The notes beneath the pieces were generated by a model. It ran no database searches and was not told the origin of the DNA. It saw only the letters and a list, made by a program, of their open reading frames with translations. Below are positions 6,460 to 11,785 of a stretch of DNA of 11,785 bases, piece by piece (positions within the stretch are counted from its first letter, which is position 1; each line of letters opens with the position of its first letter). The translations under genes were made by a program, and so were the position numbers. This stretch comes from an uncultured Marvinbryantia sp. GTDB lineage: Bacteria > Bacillota > Clostridia > Lachnospirales > Lachnospiraceae. The stretch spans positions 1 through 11,785 of the forward strand of contig CANQJX010000035.1 in NCBI GenBank assembly GCA_947624335.1, in the 5' to 3' direction.

Positions 6460-7404
6460 ATGAAGTATATTGAAACTTTAAAAGAGGGCGACCGTGTAGG
6501 GGACATTTATCTTTGCAAATATAAGCAGTCCGCGGTGACCAAAAACGGAAAAGCATATGAAAATGTAATTTTGCAGGATAAAACCGGCACAATCGACGCA
6601 AAGATCTGGGAACCTAATTCAAGCGGCATTGAGGACTTCGGCGCGTTGGACTATGTGGATGTGGTCGGGGATGTCAATAATTTTCAGGGTATGCTGCAGA
6701 TTTCCATTCGGCGCGTGCGCAAGGCAAAAGAGGACGAATATCGGGCAGAGGATTATCTTCCGGCTACGGAGAAGAATCCGGACGAGATGTATCGCGAACT
6801 GCAGGAGATGCTGGCAACAGTGGAAAATCCGTTTCTTTGCGAACTGATCGGCATGTATTTCCGGAACAATGAACCGTTTGAACGGGCGTTTAAATTTCAT
6901 TCCGCCGCCAAGGCCGTACACCATGGGTTTGTGGGCGGCTTGCTGGAACATACGTTAGGCGTGATGAAACTGTGCGATTTTTACGCAAAGCAGTATCCCA
7001 GCTTAAACCGGGACCTGCTTTTAACGGCGGCGGCGTTTCACGACATTGGGAAACTGAAAGAGCTTTCCGCGTTTCCCGAAAACGATTATACGGACGACGG
7101 CCAGCTTCTAGGGCACATTTATATGGGAACCGAGCTGGTGCGCGCGAGTATCCGCCGCATCCCCGATTTTCCAAAGCGGCTGTGCGGCGAGCTGTGCCAT
7201 TGCATTTTGGCGCATCACGGGGAACTGGAATACGGTTCTCCCAAAAAACCGGCGCTGATCGAGGCGGTGGCGCTGAATATGGCGGATAACACAGACGCCA
7301 AAATGGAATCCTTTAAAGAGATTTTAAGAGGCGCGGGCGATCATAACGGATGGCTGGGATATAACCGTGTGTTTGAATCCAACGTGCGAAAGACAGGGAA
7401 ATAA
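6460..7404 (+). CDS. yhaM: 3'-5' exoribonuclease YhaM family (OB-fold plus HD domain)
   Basis: The 314-residue product matches the length of Bacillus YhaM. Residues about 12-85 form an OB nucleic-acid-binding fold (NVILQDKTGTIDAKIWEP, 35-52). Residues about 145-285 form an HD phosphohydrolase domain with metal-binding residues visible as LLEHT (H164), FHDIGK (H194-D195), GHI (H219), LAHHGE (H252-H253) and NMADNTDA (D276). YhaM is a cytoplasmic enzyme that trims RNA, and can act on single-stranded DNA, from the 3' end. I chose ATG 6460 because a CGGAG site lies about 9 nt upstream and the family starts MKYI. The longer in-frame extension (from 6418) overlaps the preceding gene and has no family similarity. 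The downstream transporter gene follows after 38 bp. Confidence 0.94.
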   Translation: MKYIETLKEGDRVGDIYLCKYKQSAVTKNGKAYENVILQDKTGTIDAKIWEPNSSGIEDFGALDYVDVVGDVNNFQGMLQISIRRVRKAKEDEYRAEDYLPATEKNPDEMYRELQEMLATVENPFLCELIGMYFRNNEPFERAFKFHSAAKAVHHGFVGGLLEHTLGVMKLCDFYAKQYPSLNRDLLLTAAAFHDIGKLKELSAFPENDYTDDGQLLGHIYMGTELVRASIRRIPDFPKRLCGELCHCILAHHGELEYGSPKKPALIEAVALNMADNTDAKMESFKEILRGAGDHNGWLGYNRVFESNVRKTGK

Positions 7405-7407
7405 ATA

Positions 7408-7429
7408 CCGGCGGCATTACCGACGCCGG
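7408..7429 (+). other. GC-rich hairpin just upstream of the transporter ribosome site
   Basis: CCGGCG (7408-7413) and CGCCGG (7424-7429) form a perfect 6-bp stem with a 10-nt loop. It sits in the yhaM/transporter gap and ends at the base before the AAAGGAG ribosome site. There is no T-run, so it is not a terminator. It could influence mRNA processing or relative expression of the two genes. Confidence 0.4.
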
Positions 7430-7442
7430 AAAGGAGAACAAT

Positions 7443-8156
7443 ATGCTGGAATGCAGAGGAATTACAAAAAAATATGGCAGGAAGACAGCGGTAGACGATG
7501 TGTCTTTCCGGATGATGCCGGGCAGGGTCTACGCGATGCTTGGGCCAAACGGAGGCGGCAAGACTACGCTGATGAAAATGGCGGTCGGGCTGACAAAGCC
7601 AAGCCGGGGAGAATTCTTATATAAGGAGGAGCCGATCAGCGGACAAAGCCGTAAAGAAATCGCATATATGTCTACGGAACCTTACTTTTATTCGTGGATG
7701 ACTGTGGAAAGCGTAGGGAAATATTACGAAGATTTCTTTGAAGACTTTTCGATGGAACGTTATCAGGCATTGCTTCAGCGGATGCAGTTAACGCCGGATC
7801 TGAAGACCAAAACGCTTTCTTCCGGTATGATGGCAAAGCTTAAGATTGCGGTTACGATGGCGCGGGAGGCGAAGGTTTATCTGCTGGACGAGCCGTTAAA
7901 CGGGATTGATCTTTTGGCGCGGGAGGCAATCATAAAAACAATCTCGGAGGCGATCCGTAATGATGTAATTCTGGTGGTTTCCAGCCATCTGGTAGATGAA
8001 CTGGAGAAGATTACGGATGAAGCGCTTTATATAAAAGAGGGGCATCTTGCCGCCATGTGGGGGAAAGACGACCTGTACCGGCAGCAGGGGAAAACGCTGG
8101 TCGATTTATACCGCGAAATTTACGGAAACGGAGGGGAACAGCCATGGCAAAATTAA
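7443..8156 (+). CDS. ABC transporter ATP-binding protein (ABC-2 / YtrB-like type)
   Basis: The 237-residue nucleotide-binding subunit energises the adjacent membrane protein. Motifs visible: Walker A GPNGGGKTT (34-42), signature LSSGMMAKLKIA (125-136), Walker B VYLLDEP (145-151) with D-loop LNGID, and H-loop SSHLVDE (H182). The usual Q-loop glutamine is not evident; the segment reads IAYMSTEPYFY (73-83). The signature is LSSGM rather than LSGGQ, a variation I associate with YtrB/BcrA-like exporters. The ATG at 7443 has an AAAGGAG site about 7 nt upstream. The end overlaps the permease gene by 13 nt, so the two are translationally linked. Similar pairs are often controlled by a GntR-family regulator encoded upstream; none is present here. 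The substrate cannot be deduced. Confidence 0.93.
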   Translation: MLECRGITKKYGRKTAVDDVSFRMMPGRVYAMLGPNGGGKTTLMKMAVGLTKPSRGEFLYKEEPISGQSRKEIAYMSTEPYFYSWMTVESVGKYYEDFFEDFSMERYQALLQRMQLTPDLKTKTLSSGMMAKLKIAVTMAREAKVYLLDEPLNGIDLLAREAIIKTISEAIRNDVILVVSSHLVDELEKITDEALYIKEGHLAAMWGKDDLYRQQGKTLVDLYREIYGNGGEQPWQN

Positions 8157-8887
8157 TGAAATATGAGTTCCGAAAAACCATGTTCTCAAAATTTATTCTG
8201 CTTATGGTCACCGCCATGGCGGAAATCATACTGCTGTTCGGCATTTTCATGGAGTGGGAAAACGGGCTGGCAGCAGGCAGCATCGGACTGTTTTTCTGCG
8301 CGATGTTTGGGATCATGTATATGGGAGTGGAAAGCCTGATTACGTTCCACCGCGATCTCAGCACAAAACAGAGTTATATGCTGTTCCTGACGCCGAAAAG
8401 CAGTTTTCAGATTTTGGGCGCAAAAGTGGTGGAAAATGCCTTGTCTATCTTTCTTACCGGTCTGTTTTTTGCGCTGCTGGCGGCGATTGATCTGTCCGTT
8501 TCGCTTATACGCATCGGCGGGCTGGACGAACTTTTGGAATTAATAAAGAGCATTGCGCGGGAATTCAGCCTTAACCCGGACATCCCGTGGCAGGATCTGC
8601 TGCTTAGCTTTCTTGCGCTGCTGGCGTCCTGGCTGATGATGATTGCGATGGGCTATCTGGCGATTGTGCTTGCAGCCACGGTATTTTCCGGAAAGCGTCT
8701 CAGCGGAGTAATCAGCCTGATTATTTATCTGCTTCTCAACTGGGGTGTAAGCTATCTGCTTAGCTGTCTGCCGGATATGAATACGATGCTGCAAAATTCC
8801 CTTATGCGTATTGGCGCGGCGTTTGTGGTCGTAGCGATTTTTTATCTGTTCACCGGCTGGATAATGGAACGGAAACTGAGCGTATAG
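8144..8887 (+). CDS. ABC-2 type transporter permease
   Basis: The 247-residue product has about six predicted membrane spans: roughly 14-36, 43-64, 97-119, 150-181, 186-208 and 221-241. A basic N-terminus MAKLMKYEFRKTMFSK, typical of ABC-2 permeases, precedes the first span. It is the membrane partner of the ATPase encoded immediately before, and probably forms a homodimeric exporter in the cytoplasmic membrane. I chose ATG 8144 because GGAGGGG lies about 7 nt upstream and the family begins with a short basic segment before the first span. The in-frame extension back to 8057 lies inside the ATPase gene. The 13-nt overlap supports coupled synthesis. There is no clue to substrate; drugs, bacteriocins or peptides are possible. 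Confidence 0.88.
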   Translation: MAKLMKYEFRKTMFSKFILLMVTAMAEIILLFGIFMEWENGLAAGSIGLFFCAMFGIMYMGVESLITFHRDLSTKQSYMLFLTPKSSFQILGAKVVENALSIFLTGLFFALLAAIDLSVSLIRIGGLDELLELIKSIAREFSLNPDIPWQDLLLSFLALLASWLMMIAMGYLAIVLAATVFSGKRLSGVISLIIYLLLNWGVSYLLSCLPDMNTMLQNSLMRIGAAFVVVAIFYLFTGWIMERKLSV

Positions 8888-8968
8888 CGCGCGGTTCGAA
8901 GCGGGAATGCACCCGGCTAAACCGGTCGGATGTGTGCGCAAGCGCGCAGATCGGGGGTAACGGAAAAA

Positions 8969-10600
8969 ATGGAAAAGAATGAAACGGTACAGCTTACGAT
9001 TGAAGACATCAGCGCCGAAGGAGCCGGTATCGGACATATCAACGGTATGGCGCTGTTTGTAAAGGACGCCCTGCCGGGCGATAGTATTGAGGCAAAAATT
9101 GTAAAATTAAAAAAGAACTGCGGTTATGCGCGCCTGCTCCGTATTTTAACGCCTTCGGCGTGGCGGGTGGAGGCGCGTTGTCCCGTAGCGAAACAATGCG
9201 GCGGCTGCCAGATCCAGGAGATGGATTACGGGCAGCAGCTTTATTTTAAGGAAAACAAAGTGCGTGGAAACCTGCAGCGCATCGGCGGATTTTCAGAGAT
9301 ACCGATGGAACCCATCGTCGGCATGGAAGATCCGTTTCATTACCGCAACAAGGCGCAGTTCCCAATCGGAACCGACAAAGACGGACATATCATAGCGGGT
9401 TTTTACGCGGGACGGACCCATACGATCATTCAAAACCGTAAATGCTGTCTCGGAGCGGTTGTGAACGAAGAAATTCTTAACCGCGTGATCGCGTTTATGG
9501 AAAGGGAACACATTGCGGCTTACGATGAGAGAAACGGGAAAGGCCTTGTGCGCCATGTGCTGATCCGCTACGGCTTTGCCACCGGAGAGATCATGGTCTG
9601 CCTGATTATCAACGGAACTACGCTGCCCAAAGCGGACAGGCTGGCAAAGGAACTGCAGACGATCCCCGGCATGACGAGCATTTGTTTAAACATGAACCGG
9701 GAAAACACCAATGTAATCATGGGAAAAGAGTGCCGGCTTTTATGGGGAAGAGAATACATAGAGGATTTCATCGGAGACATAAAATATCAGATATCCCCGT
9801 TATCTTTCTATCAGGTAAACCCTGCGCAGACGCGAAAATTGTATGAACTGGCGCTTTCCTATGCCGGGCTTACCGGAAAGGAAACGGTGTGGGACCTGTA
9901 CTGCGGGATCGGGACCATTTCGCTGTTTCTGGCGAAAAAGGCAAAGCAGGTATACGGGGTAGAGATCGTTTCGCAGGCAATCGACGACGCCCGCCGCAAC
10001 GCCAGGCTGAACGGGATAGACAACGCGCAGTTTTTTGTGGGAAAAGCGGAGGAAATTCTTCCCGCTTATTATGAAGAACATCACGACCATGCGGATGTGA
10101 TCGTAGTGGATCCGCCGCGCAAAGGCTGCGATGAGACGCTGCTTCGCACGATTCTTGCGATGCGGCCGCAAAAAGTAGTATATATAAGCTGCGACAGCGC
10201 CACGCTTGCGCGCGACCTTCGCATTTTGCACGGCGGCGGGTATGAACTGGCGCGCTGCCGGGCGGTCGATCAGTTCCCGATGAGCGTGCATGTTGAAACT
10301 GTCTGCTTATTGTCCAAACTCAATGTCGAACATCATATTGAGGTGGAACTAAACTTAGATGAGATGGATTTGACGGCGGCGGAGAGCAAAGCCAGCTATG
10401 AAGAAATCAAGGCGTATGTGCTGGAGCATAGTGGACTAAAGGTAAGTAATCTTTATATTGCGCAGGTTAAGAGGAAATGTGGGATCATTGAGCGGGAGAA
10501 TTATAATAAGGCGAAGGCAGAAGGCGTGAAAGTGCCCAAGTGTCCGGAGGAAAAGGAGAGGGCGATTAGGGAGGCGCTGGAGTATTTTAAGATGGTGTAA
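8969..10600 (+). CDS. rlmD: 23S rRNA (uracil-5-)-methyltransferase, RlmD/RumA family, with C-terminal extension
   Basis: The 543-residue enzyme methylates a uracil of rRNA at C5 using SAM. An N-terminal TRAM RNA-binding domain (about 5-62; EGAGIGHINGMALFVKDALPGD) precedes iron-sulphur cysteines C71, C77, C80 (CPVAKQCGGC) and C159/C160. The Rossmann fold carries VWDLYCGIGTISLF (307-320), NPPY-equivalent DPPRKGC (381-387), the catalytic cysteine in YISCDSATLARDL (C408), and VHVETVCLL (E443). After about residue 452, a further ~90 residues (DEMDLTAAESKASYEEIKAYVL, KVSNLYIAQVKRKCGIIERENYN, CPEEKERAIREALEYF) go beyond the core enzyme. I recall this tail in Lachnospiraceae homologues. It is encoded by DNA of lower GC than the core. 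I preferred ATG 8969 to ATG 8930 because family members start close to the TRAM domain and 8930 lacks a ribosome site. Confidence 0.93.
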   Translation: MEKNETVQLTIEDISAEGAGIGHINGMALFVKDALPGDSIEAKIVKLKKNCGYARLLRILTPSAWRVEARCPVAKQCGGCQIQEMDYGQQLYFKENKVRGNLQRIGGFSEIPMEPIVGMEDPFHYRNKAQFPIGTDKDGHIIAGFYAGRTHTIIQNRKCCLGAVVNEEILNRVIAFMEREHIAAYDERNGKGLVRHVLIRYGFATGEIMVCLIINGTTLPKADRLAKELQTIPGMTSICLNMNRENTNVIMGKECRLLWGREYIEDFIGDIKYQISPLSFYQVNPAQTRKLYELALSYAGLTGKETVWDLYCGIGTISLFLAKKAKQVYGVEIVSQAIDDARRNARLNGIDNAQFFVGKAEEILPAYYEEHHDHADVIVVDPPRKGCDETLLRTILAMRPQKVVYISCDSATLARDLRILHGGGYELARCRAVDQFPMSVHVETVCLLSKLNVEHHIEVELNLDEMDLTAAESKASYEEIKAYVLEHSGLKVSNLYIAQVKRKCGIIERENYNKAKAEGVKVPKCPEEKERAIREALEYFKMV

Positions 10601-10611
10601 AGGAGAGGATT

Positions 10612-10710
10612 ATGTCTGATTTTAAGATTAATACAGATGAAGCAATATTTGCACTGATGAATACGCGCAGTTTAGTTTTGAATGTCTGCATGGTAATCCT
10701 AATGCTTTAA
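10612..10710 (+). pseudogene. 5' part of the RES-domain gene, cut off by a frameshift
   Basis: This short ORF begins at ATG 10612 with a strong AAAGGAGAGG ribosome site, 11 bp after the methyltransferase stop. It reads MSDFKINTDEAIF... and ends at TAA 10708-10710 after 32 residues. The next frame, open from 10641, reads SNICTDEYAQFSFECLHGNP and continues without a break into the RES-domain ORF. Restoring one base near 10643-10650 would join both into a single protein of about 246 residues. The start signals therefore belong to the RES gene. Confidence 0.6.
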
Positions 10711-10721
10711 ATCAAGAAATT

Positions 10722-11351
10722 ATGGAACAAATGGCAATTAACTTACCCGTCAGAGAAATAGGTCCCGCTGTTTATTATAGGGCAAGGGTAATAGATGACA
10801 AAGATGGTGAAAATACGGGAATTATATATGAAAGAGGAATCCCAATAACTGGATATGTTGTCTGTCATTCCGGAGTTGCACCAAAAGATAAAATAACAGA
10901 AAACGGACGCGTAAATCATATTGGTGAGCAAGTACTATATTTAGCAGAAGATGAACAAACGGCCTGCAGGGAAACTAAAGCAGATAGAAATACTTATTTA
11001 TCGGTTGCCGAATGCCCTATCGACCGGCCAATAAGGATTGTAGATTTTACATATTCCGTAGCATATGGATTAGAAGAAATATTTGATGAAAAAGTTTTAA
11101 AAATATTTGAAACATCTTATAACGTAAATATAAGAGTATTGTATATGGGACTGCGAGGTTATTTAACTGCGCCAGATTATAAGGAAACAGAATATATTAT
11201 TCCTCTGGCGTTTTTAGATAAATTAAAGAAGCGAAAGGATATTTCAGGTATAAAGTATTCCTCTTCTTACACAGATAAGTGTAATATAGCACTATGGGAT
11301 GAAAATAAATATTTGGATTGTATTAACGGTAAAGTACGAAAAAGACTGTAA
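10722..11351 (+). CDS. RES-domain protein (putative NAD+-degrading toxin fold), probably frameshifted near its start
   Basis: The 209-residue ORF contains RES-domain hallmarks: YYRAR (18-22), GRVNHIGEQVLYLAEDEQTA with CRE (62-84), RIVDFT (105-110), and GIKYSS (176-181) followed by CNIALWD. R63, Y73, E84 and a serine at 180-182 are the likely counterparts of the conserved Arg/Tyr/Glu/Ser. Studied RES proteins such as MbcT are toxins that break down NAD+, usually next to an Xre/MbcA-type antitoxin. No such partner is visible here. ATG 10722 has no ribosome site, whereas a good one precedes ATG 10612 in another frame. The open frame also extends upstream to 10641, so the native protein was probably longer. 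The gene is much more AT-rich than the preceding ones, suggesting acquisition. Function and activity are unproven. Confidence 0.8.
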   Translation: MEQMAINLPVREIGPAVYYRARVIDDKDGENTGIIYERGIPITGYVVCHSGVAPKDKITENGRVNHIGEQVLYLAEDEQTACRETKADRNTYLSVAECPIDRPIRIVDFTYSVAYGLEEIFDEKVLKIFETSYNVNIRVLYMGLRGYLTAPDYKETEYIIPLAFLDKLKKRKDISGIKYSSSYTDKCNIALWDENKYLDCINGKVRKRL

Positions 11352-11369
11352 GCAATATTGTTGCAGTCC
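11338..11369 (-). terminator. Putative rho-independent terminator of the RHH gene
   Basis: On the minus strand, GACTG (11368-11364) pairs with CAGTC (11348-11344) around an imperfect inner stem containing CAATATTG. It is followed at once by five T residues (11343-11339). It lies about 26 nt after the RHH stop codon and overlaps the end of the convergent RES gene. On the plus strand there is no comparable T-run. Confidence 0.45.
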
Positions 11370-11394
11370 TTAAAGTAATAAAAGTGGGAATATG

Positions 11395-11553
11395 TTATAA
11401 TTTTCCCTGTTCTTTTTCATGCTGCATGATCGCCTGACGGATCAGGTATAATACCTCTCCGTTGATCGATCTGCCGTCATATTCGGCAAGGTTCTTCAAT
11501 TTCTCATGCGTTTCAGAGTCGATCCGTAATCCTAAATGCTTGTCTTTATTCAT
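11395..11553 (-). CDS. Arc-type ribbon-helix-helix DNA-binding protein
   Basis: This 52-residue protein is encoded on the minus strand and ends at TAA 11397-11395. The sequence MNKDKHLGLRIDSETHEKLK continues as NLAEYDGRSINGEVLYLIRQ (21-40) and ends QHEKEQGKL. It has the ribbon-helix-helix layout: a beta-strand with alternating HLGLRID (6-12), helix 1 SETHEKLKNLAEYDG (13-27), then RSINGEVLYLIRQAIMQHEKE (28-48). Such proteins bind DNA as dimers and usually act as local repressors. Here it is divergent from a serine recombinase gene, and the shared intergenic region has palindromes that could be its operators. There is no clear Shine-Dalgarno before ATG 11553. It could also be an antitoxin-like regulator, but no toxin lies in its own operon. 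Confidence 0.78.
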   Translation of the reverse strand: MNKDKHLGLRIDSETHEKLKNLAEYDGRSINGEVLYLIRQAIMQHEKEQGKL

Positions 11554-11574
11554 TGTTTTTCTATTGATCGAAAA

Positions 11575-11603
11575 GTTATATTTTCAATCTTTACTCCTTT
11601 AAA
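11575..11603 (-). promoter_or_regulatory. Putative promoter of the RHH gene
   Basis: On the minus strand, TTTAAA (11603-11598) is followed after 17 nt by TATAAC (11580-11575), a five-of-six match to the -10. Transcription would start near 11568, only about 15 nt before the start codon. The left palindrome (11604-11616) abuts the -35, so a bound repressor could block it. Confidence 0.35.
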
Positions 11604-11616
11604 ACTTGATTTAAGT
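11604..11616. promoter_or_regulatory. Palindromic operator candidate, left copy
   Basis: ACTTGATTTAAGT is a near-perfect inverted repeat of 5-bp arms around 3 bp. It matches the right copy at 11656-11668 in 11 of 13 positions. A related half-site, TTTAAGCACAT, follows at 11621-11631, 11 bp from the same hexamer in this copy. Confidence 0.5.
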
Positions 11617-11635
11617 ATATTTTAAGCACATTTTG

Positions 11636-11644
11636 TGATATTAT
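11636..11644 (+). promoter_or_regulatory. Putative extended -10 promoter for the recombinase gene
   Basis: TGATATTAT (11636-11644) fits an extended -10 (TG, one base, then TATTAT). No good -35 lies 16-18 bp upstream. The element sits between the two palindromes, as expected for a repressible promoter. A rival -10, TATAAT at 11720-11725, also lacks a clear -35. Confidence 0.35.
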
Positions 11645-11655
11645 GTTCTGTATGG

Positions 11656-11668
11656 ACTTATTTTAAGT
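11656..11668. promoter_or_regulatory. Palindromic operator candidate, right copy
   Basis: ACTTATTTTAAGT is a perfect 5-bp inverted repeat around TTT. Its centre is 52 bp from the centre of the left copy, about five helical turns, so two bound dimers would lie on the same face of the DNA. Confidence 0.5.
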
Positions 11669-11709
11669 ACATAATATTTCGAGACGGGAGGTTTGCGGTT
11701 TGTTCTTCT

Positions 11710-11753
11710 GTCTGCTGCTTATAATAAAAGAACGTTTATATAAGGAGGCAGAC
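11710..11753 (+). promoter_or_regulatory. Long hairpin enclosing the recombinase Shine-Dalgarno
   Basis: GTCTGC (11710-11715) pairs with GCAGAC (11748-11753), and CTTATA (11718-11723) pairs with TATAAG (11739-11744). TAAA (11725-11728) pairs with TTTA (11735-11738) around the loop AGAACG. The ribosome site AAGGAGG (11742-11748) lies wholly in the 3' arm, across a small internal loop. In RNA that starts upstream, this would hide the ribosome site. Confidence 0.5.
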
Positions 11754-11757
11754 CAAT

Positions 11758-11785
11758 ATGGAACGATACGGATATATCAGGGTTT
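11758..11785 (+). CDS. Start of a serine recombinase (resolvase/invertase family), cut by the window edge
   Basis: Only the first nine codons are visible, MERYGYIRV. They match the conserved N-terminal beta-strand of resolvase/invertase-type serine recombinases (YGYIRVS, with the catalytic serine expected as the next residue, just outside the window). A strong AAGGAGG ribosome site is centred about 12 nt upstream of the ATG. Such recombinases catalyse site-specific DNA inversion, resolution or integration. The divergent RHH gene and the AT-rich surroundings suit a mobile-element setting. The call rests on a very short stretch. Confidence 0.65.

Noticed and set aside
8893..8900. GGTTCGAA, which resembles the T-loop of a tRNA.
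   Set aside because: The flanking bases do not form a T-stem, and no acceptor, anticodon or D-arm pairing is found around it.
8913..8948. Two small hairpins (CCGG/CCGG and TGCGC/GCGCA) between the permease and methyltransferase genes, considered as a terminator.
   Set aside because: Stems are only 4-5 bp and no T-run follows; this is not enough to call a terminator.
10641..10680. Programmed -1 frameshifting as the explanation for the RES gene frame change.
   Set aside because: No X-XXY-YYZ slippery heptamer is seen in the overlap of the two frames, so a simple base loss or sequencing error is more likely.
11720..11725. TATAAT as the main -10 of the recombinase gene.
   Set aside because: No acceptable -35 lies 16-18 bp upstream, and the bases are also part of the hairpin stem; kept only as an alternative.
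1..11785. CRISPR arrays, rRNA or tRNA genes, and insertion sequences.
   Set aside because: No regularly spaced repeats, no RNA-gene consensus and no transposase or terminal inverted repeats were found on reading both strands.

Overview
The window looks like chromosomal DNA of a Gram-positive anaerobe of the class Clostridia, most likely a Lachnospiraceae-type Firmicute. This rests on a YhaM-type exoribonuclease, MutS2 rather than MutS, an RlmD-family methyltransferase with the C-terminal tail I associate with Lachnospiraceae, strong GGAGG ribosome sites, and a moderately GC-rich genome. Genus and species cannot be read from it.

Layout. Positions 1-1782 (+) hold the end of an unidentified protein with an acidic, proline-rich tail, a HypE/PurM-like AIR-synthase-fold protein, and trmL, which overlaps the gene before it by ATGA. 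Converging on trmL from the other strand is a minus-strand operon (4845 down to 1718): mutS2, then an orphan OmpR-type response regulator whose last residues are encoded antisense to the end of trmL. The mutS2 reading frame is broken near 4360 by what looks like an out-of-frame deletion of about 34 nt. This leaves an N-terminal ORF and a C-terminal ATPase/Smr ORF that overlap as ATGGTAA. A divergent promoter region (4846-5006) separates mutS2 from the next plus-strand block.

Positions 5007-10600 (+) are closely packed: a secreted beta-propeller-like protein, the 3'-5' exoribonuclease YhaM, a two-gene ABC-2 type transporter, and an RlmD/RumA-like rRNA m5U methyltransferase. The block is mostly housekeeping RNA metabolism plus envelope functions.

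From about 10600 the DNA becomes clearly AT-rich and accessory in character. It holds a RES-domain (NAD-consuming toxin fold) gene with an apparent 1-nt frameshift near its start, a small Arc-type ribbon-helix-helix repressor on the minus strand, and, at the right edge, the first codons of a serine recombinase. The RHH/recombinase intergenic region carries two near-identical 13-bp palindromes exactly 52 bp apart. A long imperfect hairpin there also has the recombinase Shine-Dalgarno in its 3' arm. This suggests transcriptional and possibly translational control of a mobile-element recombinase. No rRNA, tRNA, CRISPR array or insertion sequence was seen.
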